Source: Nitrospira sp. (GTDB lineage Bacteria; Nitrospirota; Nitrospiria; Nitrospirales; Nitrospiraceae). From it: 64,000 nt of DNA. The DNA lies in the NCBI GenBank assembly GCA_016873495.1, contig VGXC01000018.1, positions 1 to 64,000 on the forward strand, in the 5' to 3' direction. Under the pieces are notes generated by a model. That model did no database searches and was not told where the DNA came from. It saw only the letters and a list, made by a program, of their open reading frames with translations. The translations under genes were made by a program, and so were the position numbers. This document shows, piece by piece, positions 1 through 8,422 of the stretch (positions are counted from its first letter, which is position 1; each line of letters opens with the position of its first letter).

Positions 1-114
1 ATCTTGTCGGTGACCATTTTCGAGAAAACCCCATTACAACAGGCCATTCTTGGAGACAACTGGCCCGGGCAATTACTTGAGAACGCGAACCAATTGAACC
101 TATTCACGTTTTAA
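1..114 (+). CDS. IS4-type transposase, C-terminal end (partial)
   Basis: The window opens inside an open frame whose last 37 codons end at TAA 112-114. The peptide ends NQLNLFTF and contains LSVTIFEKTPL; from memory this matches the C-terminal signature of IS4-family DDE transposases (usual ending NQLNLFDF). The catalytic DDE part lies upstream of the window, so intactness cannot be judged. The next bases probably hold the right terminal inverted repeat of the element. Assignment rests on motif memory only. Confidence 0.65.
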   Translation: MLSVTIFEKTPLQQAILGDNWPGQLLENANQLNLFTF

Positions 115-130
115 CCGGACACTACTGATA
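1..130 (+). mobile_element. Right end of an IS4-family insertion sequence (partial)
   Basis: The transposase tail ends at 114 and is followed by CCGGACACTACTGATAA, which looks like the terminal repeat of such an element. The exact boundary near 127-131 is a guess because the left end and target duplication are outside the window. The hairpin at 133-187 starts immediately afterwards. Confidence 0.5.
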
Positions 131-132
131 AG

Positions 133-187
133 TGATGAATGATGAACGGAAGATTCCTCTTCAGCATTTATCGTTCATCATTCATCG
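133..187. repeat. Spacer inverted repeat (ATGA-type arms)
   Basis: Arms 133-148 and 172-187 pair at 15 of 16 positions around a 23-base loop. The arms are built of TGATGAA-like units. It lies between the IS end and the 3' end of the minus-strand HTH gene, so it could act as a transcript-end hairpin for that gene. It belongs to the class seen in several other spacers of this window. Confidence 0.75.
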
Positions 188-195
188 CTCATCGG

Positions 196-663
196 TTAAT
201 CGCTGGGTGGTTCAAAGTGTCCCGGTGGTCTCGATTGCCAGGGAACTGTGGCTTGCCGAGATTGCTTGACCAGACTCCTCAAGCTGGCTTCCGCCGCGCG
301 CACCAGTTTCGGTTCGCCACCCTGGAGCAGGGCCGTCAAGAGTACATAGAGTTCGCGCTCTTCCTTGCTGCCTTGCAAAACCCGTTCGGTGACCGGGTCC
401 ACCGAGACCTCCGAGGGCACAAAAACCGGTTCCCCATCCGGATCGGTCGTGAGCAGGGTCAACTGCTTGGGGTCCCCATAGAGCCAGGGCACGGGAATGC
501 CCAACGCCTTCGCCAGCGCTTCCAGGGTCGAGGCCGGCGGGTCCAGCTCGCCGCCTTCAATCGCCTCCAGGGACGAGGAGGGGAGGCCGGCCTTGTCCGC
601 CAGCCCCGAGACGGACTGCCGCTTCGAGAGACGCCAGGCCTGGATGGTCGAGCCGATCGACAT
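196..663 (-). CDS. XRE-family helix-turn-helix protein
   Basis: A 155-residue protein with an N-terminal Cro/C1-type HTH (about residues 3-60; LADKAGLPSSSLEAIEGG and STLEALAKALGIP are typical). The remaining 90 residues are an unassigned, partly charged region. Start: ATG at 663 is preferred because a TTGCGT-N17-TATCAT promoter places the transcription start on or beside it, giving a leaderless mRNA; a GTG at 684 is the alternative. It diverges from the methyltransferase at 762. The target is unknown. Confidence 0.8.
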   Translation of the reverse strand: MSIGSTIQAWRLSKRQSVSGLADKAGLPSSSLEAIEGGELDPPASTLEALAKALGIPVPWLYGDPKQLTLLTTDPDGEPVFVPSEVSVDPVTERVLQGSKEERELYVLLTALLQGGEPKLVRAAEASLRSLVKQSRQATVPWQSRPPGHFEPPSD

Positions 664-669
664 GGGCGG

Positions 670-698
670 ATGATAGCGAATCACGCTGCATCACGCAA
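670..698 (-). promoter_or_regulatory. Promoter of the HTH gene (leaderless)
   Basis: On the minus strand TTGCGT (693-698) and TATCAT (670-675) are 17 bases apart. The -10 box ends 6 bases before ATG 663, so transcription should begin at or next to the start codon. Confidence 0.55.
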
Positions 699-712
699 TG
701 GCACACAACCGC

Positions 713-741
713 TTGACAGGGTCGTTCCATCCCGGTACTGC
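713..741 (+). promoter_or_regulatory. Promoter of the RNA methyltransferase gene
   Basis: TTGACA (713-718) and TACTGC (736-741) are 17 bases apart. The -10 is weak but the -35 is consensus. The predicted start is near 748, followed by the ribosome site AAGGAG at 751-756. Confidence 0.4.
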
Positions 742-761
742 TGGTCTGCAAAGGAGAACCC

Positions 762-1580
762 GTGCCTGCTCATTCCGCCAAACCGCTCACAGCGGCCAAC
801 GCCCAGTTCATCCGCTCGCTCGTGAAGCAAAAGAAGGAACGGAATCGGGAGAAGGCCTTCGTGCTGGAAGGGGAGAAGCCGATCCTTGAGTTGCTCGAAT
901 CAGATACGCAGGCATTGCTGGCCTTGGTGATCGGCGAGACCCGGCTCTCGCAAGCCGATGCGGGCCTGCGACAGACCTTGCGTCGCCAGTCCGTCCCGAT
1001 CCACACATGCCGTGACTCGGTCTTCGACAGTTTGTCGGATGTCACGAGTCCGTCCGGCATCCTGGCGGTGGTGCAACAACCGGCCTGGGACCAGAAAGCG
1101 ATCCTCGGCCGGCCGTTGTCGCTTGGCCTCTACGGCGAGACCTTGCAGGACCCGGCCAACGTCGGCGCGATCGTCAGGACGGCGCTCGGCTTCGGGCTTG
1201 ATGCCCTCTGGCTTTCGGCCGACTCGGCTGATGTCTTCAATCCCAAGGTCGTGCGGGCGACGGCCGGATGCATCCTGAAACTGCCGGTGTTCTATATCAA
1301 GGATGTGGCTGAGCTGGCAGACCAGGGCTGCATGCTCCTGGCTTCCGTACCGGCCGGCAAGGCCAGCCGCCCCATCACGGACCTCACGGACCTGCCGGAG
1401 CGATCGGTGCTGGCCTTCGGGAACGAAAGCCGCGGCTTGTCCGACGCCACGTTGCAACAAGCGGCAATCCGCTTTCACATCCCTGTAACCCAGGCCATCG
1501 AATCCCTGAACGTGGCCGCCTCGGCGGCCATCGCCGCCTTCTACTTTCGGACAATCGCCGAACGGAAACCGCCTTCATAA
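762..1580 (+). CDS. TrmH/SpoU-family RNA 2'-O-methyltransferase
   Basis: 272 residues. The N-terminal part (about 1-90) resembles the substrate-binding domain of SpoU methyltransferases. The C-terminal SPOUT domain shows the three family motifs: NVGAIVRTALGFG (about 131-143), LAFGNESRGLS (about 211-221) and IPVTQAIESLNVAASAAIAAF near the end. It should transfer a methyl group from SAM to a ribose 2'-OH in 23S rRNA or tRNA; the exact target cannot be told. The GTG start has AAGGAG five bases upstream. Confidence 0.88.
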   Translation: MPAHSAKPLTAANAQFIRSLVKQKKERNREKAFVLEGEKPILELLESDTQALLALVIGETRLSQADAGLRQTLRRQSVPIHTCRDSVFDSLSDVTSPSGILAVVQQPAWDQKAILGRPLSLGLYGETLQDPANVGAIVRTALGFGLDALWLSADSADVFNPKVVRATAGCILKLPVFYIKDVAELADQGCMLLASVPAGKASRPITDLTDLPERSVLAFGNESRGLSDATLQQAAIRFHIPVTQAIESLNVAASAAIAAFYFRTIAERKPPS

Positions 1581-1934
1581 CATCGGTCATCGCCGGGAAA
1601 GTGCTCGGGGAGGGAGAGGACCAGGTCTCCGCGGCACTTGTTTATTCACCTGTTACGTATGGCCGAAGTAACGCGGACTCTCGCTGATTGGTTACTCAGG
1701 AAGTAGTAGACGCCTAGTTGTGCAGGACGACCGTGAGGAGGGAACTGTGAAAGTGCAGCCCGCCGTTCAACCGAAGGGGAATCTAAGTTACTGGAAGAAA
1801 GGTACCACTCCGCCGCGAGTTGATCGAACGCGGCGGATCAACCAAAGAAGTGAAGGAAGCACATGCAAGAAGAACGCTGGTGGTATTTAGCGGATCGCCA
1901 CAGGAATAGAGGCTCCCGCCACGCAAGCGAGGGG
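1581..1934. other. Intergenic stretch with alternative hairpins and a possible tiny ORF
   Basis: 354 bases without a convincing gene. CCGCCGCG (1810-1817) pairs perfectly with CGCGGCGG (1829-1836), while GTTGATC (1819-1825) pairs with GATCAAC (1836-1842), so the two hairpins exclude each other. A GTG at 1747, preceded by GAGGAGGG, opens a 47-residue basic reading frame ending at 1890; with no homology evidence it is not called a gene. Confidence 0.4.
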
Positions 1935-2010
1935 TGGTGCCGAGGGACAGAATCGAACTGTCGACACCAGCCTTTTCAGGGCTGTGCTCTACCAACTGAG
2001 CTACCTCGGC
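1935..2010 (-). tRNA. tRNA-Phe (anticodon GAA)
   Basis: A complete 76-base cloverleaf on the minus strand. Acceptor GCCGAGG/CCTCGGC, D-stem GCTC/GAGC, anticodon stem CAGCC/GGCTG with loop CTGAAAA (GAA), T-arm GACAG-TTCGATT-CTGTC, discriminator A and encoded CCA. The 3' end has no clear poly-T terminator. Confidence 0.97.
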
Positions 2011-2019
2011 ACGGGCGCC

Positions 2020-2049
2020 ACCATAACAAGCGGCCTTTCTCACTGTCAA
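2020..2049 (-). promoter_or_regulatory. Promoter of tRNA-Phe
   Basis: On the minus strand consensus TTGACA (2044-2049) and TATGGT (2020-2025) are 18 bases apart, putting the start a few bases upstream of the mature 5' end at 2010. Confidence 0.6.
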
Positions 2050-2227
2050 GCCGGCATCGCGCTCATTTTCGCTATAATTTTGACGTTTTATTCCCGTTCT
2101 ACGTGTGAGGCTGTTCGGCGACGGGACCAGTTCCATCACCTTGACGCCCTCAACAACGACAGAGTATTCTCATTCCACGTCAGCCGGCACAACCGTCATC
2201 ACCGACTCGGTAAGGACAGCCCCGTTT

Positions 2228-3577
2228 ATGGACACACAGGCTCCGCTCACTGATGCGTCGGACGCTTCGCTTGAACCGGTCTCGCCCGAGGCCCTCGTTC
2301 CCGAAGCTCCGCCCAAGACGAACCAGGAATATATCGAGGACTTGGTGAAGCAGGCCCGCTCCGCCGCCGGGAAGCTGGCTTCGCTGTCGACCACCGTGAA
2401 GAACCAGGCGCTGGTCGCCATGGCCGACGGCCTCGAAGCCAAGACAGACGAGATCCTGGCCGCGAACGAGGAGGACCTGAAGGCCTTCGAGGAGGGCGAG
2501 AAAGGCAAGGACAAAGCCTTCGCGGACCGCCTCCGGCTCACGTCCCAACGGATCGCCGAGATGGCCAAGGGCCTACGAGAGGTGGCCAAGCTACCCGATC
2601 CGGTCGGGGAATCGCTCAAGATGTGGCAGCGGCCCAACGGGATGTTGGTCGGCCGCGTGCGCGTACCCATCGGCGTGATCGGGATCATCTACGAATCGCG
2701 CCCCAACGTCACCGCCGACTCGGCCGCGCTCTGCCTCAAGTCCGGCAACGTCTGCATCCTGCGGGGCGGATCGGAAGCGATCCATTCCAACCGCGCCATC
2801 GCCGCCGTGCTGGCGGAGGCGGCGGTACAGGCCGGCGTGCCGGCGGGCGCCATCTCGCTCGTCGACCGGACGGACCGGGAGGTGGCGTTGGAGCTGCTCA
2901 AGCAGGACCGATACGTGGATTTGATCATCCCGCGGGGCGGGGAGTCTCTGATGAAAACCGTCACGGAGGAGTCCCGCATTCCGGTCATCAAGCATGACAA
3001 GGGCATCTGCCATACTTATGTGGATGTGGATGCGGACCTGGCCATGGCCACAACCGTCTGCATCAACGCCAAGGTGCAGCGCCCCTCCACCTGCAACGCG
3101 ATGGAAGCGCTGCTGGTCCATGAGAAAATCGCCAAAGCCTTCCTGCCCGAGTTGGTGAAGGAGCTGAGCGAGGCCGGCGTGGAGGTGCGCGGCTGCGCCA
3201 AGACCTGCCAGATCGCCCCGGAGGCCAAGCCTGCGTCGGAAGAGGATTACGGCCAGGAGTTTCTGGCCCTGATCCTGGCAGTCAAGGTGGTCAAGAACAT
3301 GGACGAAGCGATGGAGCACATCGTCAAGTACGGCTCCCGCCACACGGAGGCCATCATCACCAACGACTATGGACGGGGGCTGCGCTTCCTCCGCGAGGTG
3401 GATGCCAGCGCCGTCATGATCAACGCCTCGACCCGGCTCAACGACGGCTACCAGTTCGGGCTCGGGGCGGAGATCGGCATCAGCACCACCCGCATCCATG
3501 CCCGAGGCCCGATGGGGCTGGAAGAGCTGACCTGCTCGAAGTTTGTGGTGTACGGCTCCGGCCAGATCAGGGAGTAG
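2228..3577 (+). CDS. proA: Glutamate-5-semialdehyde dehydrogenase (gamma-glutamyl phosphate reductase)
   Basis: The second step of proline synthesis: NADPH reduction of gamma-glutamyl phosphate to glutamate semialdehyde. From ATG 2228 it is 449 residues, about 30 more than usual, with an extra N-terminal segment rich in Ala, Ser and Pro. Family blocks include VPIGVIGIIYESRPNVT, the catalytic-region Cys in NAKVQRPSTCNAME, and the C-terminal GLGAEIGISTTRIHARGPMG. The frame extends upstream to a GTG at 2105, but that part looks like non-coding sequence. proB is not in the window. Confidence 0.95.
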   Translation: MDTQAPLTDASDASLEPVSPEALVPEAPPKTNQEYIEDLVKQARSAAGKLASLSTTVKNQALVAMADGLEAKTDEILAANEEDLKAFEEGEKGKDKAFADRLRLTSQRIAEMAKGLREVAKLPDPVGESLKMWQRPNGMLVGRVRVPIGVIGIIYESRPNVTADSAALCLKSGNVCILRGGSEAIHSNRAIAAVLAEAAVQAGVPAGAISLVDRTDREVALELLKQDRYVDLIIPRGGESLMKTVTEESRIPVIKHDKGICHTYVDVDADLAMATTVCINAKVQRPSTCNAMEALLVHEKIAKAFLPELVKELSEAGVEVRGCAKTCQIAPEAKPASEEDYGQEFLALILAVKVVKNMDEAMEHIVKYGSRHTEAIITNDYGRGLRFLREVDASAVMINASTRLNDGYQFGLGAEIGISTTRIHARGPMGLEELTCSKFVVYGSGQIRE

Positions 3578-3668
3578 GTTGAGGCTGAGGTCAAGGCTAA
3601 GCCGGTGGGACCGCTCAGCATGAAGCTGCAAATGGTTTTTCTCTCAACCTGAGCCTGAGCCTCAACCT
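3576..3668. repeat. Spacer inverted repeat (GAGGCT-type arms)
   Basis: Arms 3576-3590 and 3654-3668 match at 14 of 15 positions. They are built from GGTTGAGGCTGAGG-like units, with extra partial copies inside. The left arm begins within the proA stop codon and the right arm ends at the GTG start of the next gene. Confidence 0.75.
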
Positions 3669-5456
3669 GTGGATTCTCTGATCCTCTCCGTCCTGACCCA
3701 ACCAGGCAGCCTGACCTTTCCTTCCAATCTCTCCTTCGCGAAGGACTTTGCGTCCGCCGGCGTCCAAGTCGTCCGCCAACCCAGCGGGCACCTGGTTTTT
3801 TACGGACCGGACCGGCGACGCTTTCTCGCCACCGATCCGAAGGGCCACCCCCTGCACGAATGCGAGTGGGGACCGGCCCCCGATGGCCGGACTTCGCTCC
3901 TCCGCGCCCGCCTGTGTCTGGACTGGGGCCAATGGGTGGGACTCAAGCCGGGCGGCCTCGTCAACTCGACTCAACTGGACCTATCCAAAAAACCGGGGTG
4001 GCAACGGTTGCGCGCCGACGACCTCCGGCAGATGGCGGCCCAGGCGATGCACGTTCCCTTCGAGGAAGTCAAATTCTTCTACGGCGACGAGGATCTGGTC
4101 ATCGATGCGCGCGGGCAGGCCACCATCCGGCACAAGAAGGATTCCTTTTACGTTCTCAACGACAGGACCTTCGCCCAGGCCCGATTCATGGCCTGCATGG
4201 GCGCGATGCATTGGAGCCGGATCGACTTCCTGCCGGTCGTGGAACTGTTTCAGTCGCTTCTGCCGGGCACCGGCTCGGCCGCCTTCGAGCTGATCCGTGG
4301 GCTCTATGACGACCAGAATGAAGGCCAGGCCCAGCCGCTGCCGCTCCGGTATCGCGGCATCCCGACCTATCCGTCCGAAGCAGCCTACCGGCTGTTCAGC
4401 GCCTTTTTCACCCCGCACCTTCCTCACGGCGGCGATCCGCTGCCGATCTTCATGGATCAGTCGCGTTCGCATGAAGTCCTGTGGCTGCCCGCGGCCGATC
4501 AGCCGCGGCGCTATTTCGAGCAGGCGCACCGGCTCTGTCTCACCATCAAAGGAGAGGCCGTCCAGAAAGTCACCAAGGCCGACGACCCGACCGGGCTGCC
4601 CTTCGTGAAGCCGGGCCCCAACGGGTTCGCCCCCTGCGAACGCCGCGTCACGGTCAAGGGGGGAGCCCTGTTGCTTCACGACGGCCATGAGACGGCGGGC
4701 ATTTCGCTCAGCCCGGCATGGGGCAGGATCGAGGAAACGGCGCGCTCATCCGGCGGGGGCACGCCGGCAGGGAAGGGGTGGCAGTCGCTGTTCGGCGGGC
4801 ACCCGTTATCCGTCGAGCCGGCCCAAGCCTTTTCGGCGGTCCTAATCTATCCGGATGACGACCGAGAGATCGGCGAACTCGAAAGCCAGCCCTTCGTCGC
4901 CGATTACCTACAGGACATGATCGAGCAAGTGCCGGAATTGTCGTCGCGCGTCGGCCGCAGCGCGACCGTGTTGATCGACGGATTCGATGCGGCCATCACC
5001 ACCTGCCTCAGACTGGATGGCCTCCGCAACCACACGATCCTCTACACCCATCGGGCCTTTGCTCAAAAGCAGGCCCAAATCCTCTGGAACCAACTGGCCC
5101 AGACCGACCATCTGGATTGGCTCCCACGCTTCACATTTTTTCCGGCGGCCAGCCATAGCGAATCCGTCTACCGGCAGCCGCATGATGTGCTCTTCGCCTG
5201 GACTCCCTTTCAGGACTCAGCCCGGCCGGAGACGCTCCAGCGGGCCTGCCGCCGGACAGCGGCCGCCTTACGCCCAGGCGGCCTCGTGTTTCTAGTCGGG
5301 CCAAGCGCTGCGCGGCCCCACCTGGCCTCCTCGGGCCTGACCGTCCTTCAGCAGACTCCGGTGGAACAACTGCCGACCTTCGCCATGCACCGCACGATCC
5401 TGCCGGCAGCCCGCCTCAAGCCCGACCTTATGCTGTGCCTCGCAACCAAGCGCTAA
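3669..5456 (+). CDS. Large protein of unknown function
   Basis: 595 residues; not recognised. There is no signal peptide and no clear membrane segment, so it is probably cytoplasmic. The C-terminal 165 residues (around TVLIDGFDAAITTCLRLDG and AAALRPGGLVFLVGPS) resemble the second half of a Rossmann SAM-methyltransferase fold, but the glycine-rich SAM motif is not evident. The GTG start abuts the spacer repeat and has no obvious ribosome site; a start farther in is possible. The coding bias matches its neighbours. Confidence 0.75.
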   Translation: MDSLILSVLTQPGSLTFPSNLSFAKDFASAGVQVVRQPSGHLVFYGPDRRRFLATDPKGHPLHECEWGPAPDGRTSLLRARLCLDWGQWVGLKPGGLVNSTQLDLSKKPGWQRLRADDLRQMAAQAMHVPFEEVKFFYGDEDLVIDARGQATIRHKKDSFYVLNDRTFAQARFMACMGAMHWSRIDFLPVVELFQSLLPGTGSAAFELIRGLYDDQNEGQAQPLPLRYRGIPTYPSEAAYRLFSAFFTPHLPHGGDPLPIFMDQSRSHEVLWLPAADQPRRYFEQAHRLCLTIKGEAVQKVTKADDPTGLPFVKPGPNGFAPCERRVTVKGGALLLHDGHETAGISLSPAWGRIEETARSSGGGTPAGKGWQSLFGGHPLSVEPAQAFSAVLIYPDDDREIGELESQPFVADYLQDMIEQVPELSSRVGRSATVLIDGFDAAITTCLRLDGLRNHTILYTHRAFAQKQAQILWNQLAQTDHLDWLPRFTFFPAASHSESVYRQPHDVLFAWTPFQDSARPETLQRACRRTAAALRPGGLVFLVGPSAARPHLASSGLTVLQQTPVEQLPTFAMHRTILPAARLKPDLMLCLATKR

Positions 5457-5571
5457 CCGCCCGGCGCCCCAGTCCGACACCCTTCAAGTTCCGTCAAGAT
5501 TCGACCGATGAAGAACCAGAGAAGGATTCACACCCGCGAACTGGACACGTCCGGTGTAAGAGAGGACCGCA

Positions 5572-6435
5572 ATGAGCCAGACCTCCGATCTCCTGACCCC
5601 TGAGCCTCTCCGGAAGCTGCTTGCAAACATGCAGACGCTCCCCAGTCTCCCGTCCGTCTACCGCGAACTGATGGACGTCCTGCACGCCGACGACGCGTCC
5701 GTCGAGCAGGCCGCGCGGATCATCTCCAAGGACGTGGGCATGGTGACCAAGGTCTTGCAGGTCGTCAATTCGCCCCTCTATGGGCTGCGCGGCCACGTGT
5801 CGAACCCAACCCAGGCGGTCGCATTGCTGGGACTGAACTCTCTCAAATCGCTGGCGCTCTCGACCAAGGTCTTCGCCCAATTCGACCAGAGCAAGCTCCC
5901 GTTCTTCTCGTTGGAATCGCTCTGGCAGCACGGCATGACCACCGCCATGCACGCGCGCGCCATCGCGAAAGAGGAAGACGCCGAACAGGCAATGGTGGAG
6001 GATGCCTTCACGGCCGGACTGTTGCACGATGTCGGCACGCTCGTCCTGGCCAGCAACCTGCCTCATCAATACAGGGACATGCTCGCGATCATGCAGGATC
6101 AAGGGCTTTCCGAATGGGTGGCGGAGCGTGAGGTTTTCGGCGCCACACACGCCGATGTGGGGGGGTATCTGCTCGGGCAATGGAGCCTGAGCCACACGAT
6201 CGTCGAGGCGGTGGCCTACCACCATGAACCGTCCTCCTGCCCCGCGTCGTACTCAATCGCCTTGGCCGCCGTGCACGTGGCGAATGCCGCGGAAGAAGAA
6301 GCCCAAGCCATGGACATGGGGGAGCCTGTCCACCTTATGGACCTCGATTATCTCGCCGGTTGCGGCCTCGCCGACCGGCTCCCTCTCTGGCAGGCCCTCT
6401 GTCGCGGTGAGAGTGTGAGCCGAGCGGGGCATTGA
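5572..6435 (+). CDS. HDOD-domain signalling protein
   Basis: 287 residues, nearly all one HDOD domain. LPSLPSVYRELMDVL opens it, and the block IISKDVGMVTKVLQVVNSPLYG is diagnostic. HDOD proteins are HD-related, usually lack phosphohydrolase activity, and act in chemotaxis, type IV pilus or cell-cycle signalling. An HD-like pair is kept (GLLHDVGTLVLAS near 145), so loss of activity is not certain. The ATG start has AGAGAGGA upstream. Confidence 0.88.
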   Translation: MSQTSDLLTPEPLRKLLANMQTLPSLPSVYRELMDVLHADDASVEQAARIISKDVGMVTKVLQVVNSPLYGLRGHVSNPTQAVALLGLNSLKSLALSTKVFAQFDQSKLPFFSLESLWQHGMTTAMHARAIAKEEDAEQAMVEDAFTAGLLHDVGTLVLASNLPHQYRDMLAIMQDQGLSEWVAEREVFGATHADVGGYLLGQWSLSHTIVEAVAYHHEPSSCPASYSIALAAVHVANAAEEEAQAMDMGEPVHLMDLDYLAGCGLADRLPLWQALCRGESVSRAGH

Positions 6436-6481
6436 GGCGTCGCCCGGTCCGCTCCGATCTCCGTCGCACGCAAGTCGGTTC

Positions 6482-6511
6482 TTGACACTCCGGCATCCAA
6501 CCCCGTACAAT
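6482..6511 (+). promoter_or_regulatory. Promoter of the pyrimidine operon
   Basis: TTGACA (6482-6487) and TACAAT (6506-6511) are 18 bases apart. The expected transcript starts near 6518 and carries the PyrR leader described next. Confidence 0.65.
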
Positions 6512-6524
6512 GCGGCTGCCTTTA

Positions 6525-6555
6525 ACGCTCATCCAGTGAGGTGAGCAAGGAGCGT
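6525..6555 (+). promoter_or_regulatory. PyrR-binding RNA loop
   Basis: The leader contains CATCCAGTGAGGTG (6530-6543), which fits the PyrR consensus ARUCCNGNGAGGYU. The first A-U pair of the consensus is replaced by C-G, a compensated change. The lower stem ACGCT/AGCGT (6525-6529 with 6551-6555) and a purine-rich 3' bulge (AGCAAGG) complete the known shape. When UMP-bound PyrR holds this loop, the downstream terminator should form. Confidence 0.8.
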
Positions 6556-6608
6556 GACTATGCGAAGCGGCCTGCACTGCGCCGTCGCCGACAACCGAAC
6601 CTTCTTGC
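6545..6608 (+). promoter_or_regulatory. Predicted antiterminator pairing of the pyr leader
   Basis: GCAAGGAG (6545-6552) can pair with CTTCTTGC (6601-6608) over 8 bases with one G-U. This uses the 3' side of the PyrR loop and the 5' side of the terminator, so the structures are mutually exclusive as in known PyrR attenuators. Confidence 0.65.
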
Positions 6609-6633
6609 CGTTTTCGGGCGAGAAGGTTTTTTT
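6600..6633 (+). terminator. PyrR-controlled attenuator terminator
   Basis: A 10-bp stem (6600-6609 with 6617-6626, one G-U) closes a 7-base loop and is followed by seven T residues. It lies 67 bases ahead of pyrR. Confidence 0.85.
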
Positions 6634-6642
6634 ATGCCTTCC

Positions 6643-7272
<630 letters not shown>

Positions 7273-7275
7273 CTT

Positions 7276-7401
7276 GCAGGCTGTTCAACACGGTCGTTCG
7301 ACAAGGCCGCAGGCCGCGAAGGCCCCGAGGCGTACCGGAAAGGTACGTCGAGGGGAATGAGCGGCCGAGAACGAAGTCGGCGGCCGTTTTCAGCGGCCTG
7401 C
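7276..7401. repeat. 124-bp repeat family, copy 1
   Basis: A 126-bp element between pyrR and pyrB. Its ends (7276-7296 and 7381-7401) match as inverted repeats at about 15 of 21 positions. The core CCGAGGCGTACCGGA and GGTACGTCGAGG, then CGAGAACGAAGTCGG, align with the copy at 44580-44703. Confidence 0.7.
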
Positions 7402-7417
7402 TTAACGGAGGCGCGCC

Positions 7418-8338
7418 ATGAGCCTCAAACAGAAAGACCTCACAACCATCGCCTCGCTGTCGCCGGACGAGATCATGCTGATCCTGGAGACCGCCGACTC
7501 GTTCAAGGAGGTCAGCGGCCGCGAAATCAAGAAAGTGCCGGCCCTCCGCGGCAAGACCGTGGTGAACTTCTTCTTCGAGCCCAGCACGAGAACCCGCACA
7601 TCCTTCGAATTGGCCGCCAAGCGGCTCAGCGCCGACGTCATCAACTTCTCCCCCTCCTCCAGCAGCGTGGTCAAAGGCGAGACGCTCCTGGACACGGCGC
7701 GTAATATCGAAGCGATGCAAGCCGACATCATCGTGTTGCGCCATCAGGCGGCGGGCGCCGCGGACACCCTGGCCCGCGGCGTGAAGTCCTCGGTCATCAA
7801 CGCCGGGGACGGGTGGCACGAACACCCGACCCAAGCCCTGCTGGACCTGTTTACGATGCGCGAGAAGCACCCGACCTTCAAAGGGCTCACGGTCGCCATC
7901 GTCGGGGATATCGCGCACAGCCGCGTGGCCCGGTCGAACATCTATGCCCTCACCAAGATGGGGGCGGAAGTTCGGGCCGTGGGCCCGGCCACCATGATTC
8001 CGGCCTTCCTCGACCGCCTGGGCGCCACGGTCCACTACGATATGGACGAGGCCCTGCGCGGCGTGGACGTGATCATGATGCTGCGCCTGCAACTGGAACG
8101 GCAGGGGCGGGCGCTGTTTCCGACGATCCGCGAATACTCTCGGCTCTACGGGCTGACGGCGGACCGTGTCAGGCTGGCCAATGCCGGCGCAATGATCATG
8201 CATCCGGGTCCCATCAACCGGGGCGTGGAGATCGCGCCGGACGTGGCGGACAGCTTCTCCTCCGTCATTCTGGATCAAGTCACCAACGGGGTGGCCGTCC
8301 GCATGGCGGTCCTCTACCTTTTAGCGGGAGCGAATTGA
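7418..8338 (+). CDS. pyrB: Aspartate carbamoyltransferase, catalytic subunit
   Basis: 306 residues, full family length. It joins carbamoyl phosphate and aspartate to N-carbamoyl-aspartate. The carbamoyl-phosphate loop STRTRTS is at 56-62; [13 protein letters not shown] and the C-terminal [12 protein letters not shown] are also present. Ribosome site GGAGG lies 8 bases before the ATG. No pyrI is adjacent, so control is probably by PyrR at the RNA level. Confidence 0.97.
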   Translation: MSLKQKDLTTIASLSPDEIMLILETADSFKEVSGREIKKVPALRGKTVVNFFFEPSTRTRTSFELAAKRLSADVINFSPSSSSVVKGETLLDTARNIEAMQADIIVLRHQAAGAADTLARGVKSSVINAGDGWHEHPTQALLDLFTMREKHPTFKGLTVAIVGDIAHSRVARSNIYALTKMGAEVRAVGPATMIPAFLDRLGATVHYDMDEALRGVDVIMMLRLQLERQGRALFPTIREYSRLYGLTADRVRLANAGAMIMHPGPINRGVEIAPDVADSFSSVILDQVTNGVAVRMAVLYLLAGAN

Positions 8339-8422
8339 GGAATTGCGCCAGTGGATCATTTATTCATTGATCCACTGACTAGGAAAATCGCCAAATGACA
8401 AAATCGCACAATGGCACAATTC
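8332..8422. repeat. Nested spacer inverted repeat reaching into pyrC
   Basis: The inner arms CAGTGGATCA (8349-8358) and TGATCCACTG (8368-8377) pair perfectly around 9 bases. The outer arms 8332-8347 and 8405-8422 are an imperfect pair of GAATTG-type units. The left outer arm overlaps the last codons of pyrB and the right outer arm encodes the first residues of PyrC. Confidence 0.75.

Noticed and set aside
2073-2078. TATAAT as a proA promoter
   Set aside because: No acceptable -35 box at 16-18 bases; only the -10 is present, so it was not listed.
2105-2227. N-terminal extension of ProA from GTG 2105
   Set aside because: The extra 41 residues do not look protein-like and lack family similarity; ATG 2228 has AAGGA upstream.
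2591-3631. Long minus-strand frame opposite proA
   Set aside because: It is the antisense shadow of a well-identified gene in GC-rich DNA, rich in His, Asp, Gly and Arg.
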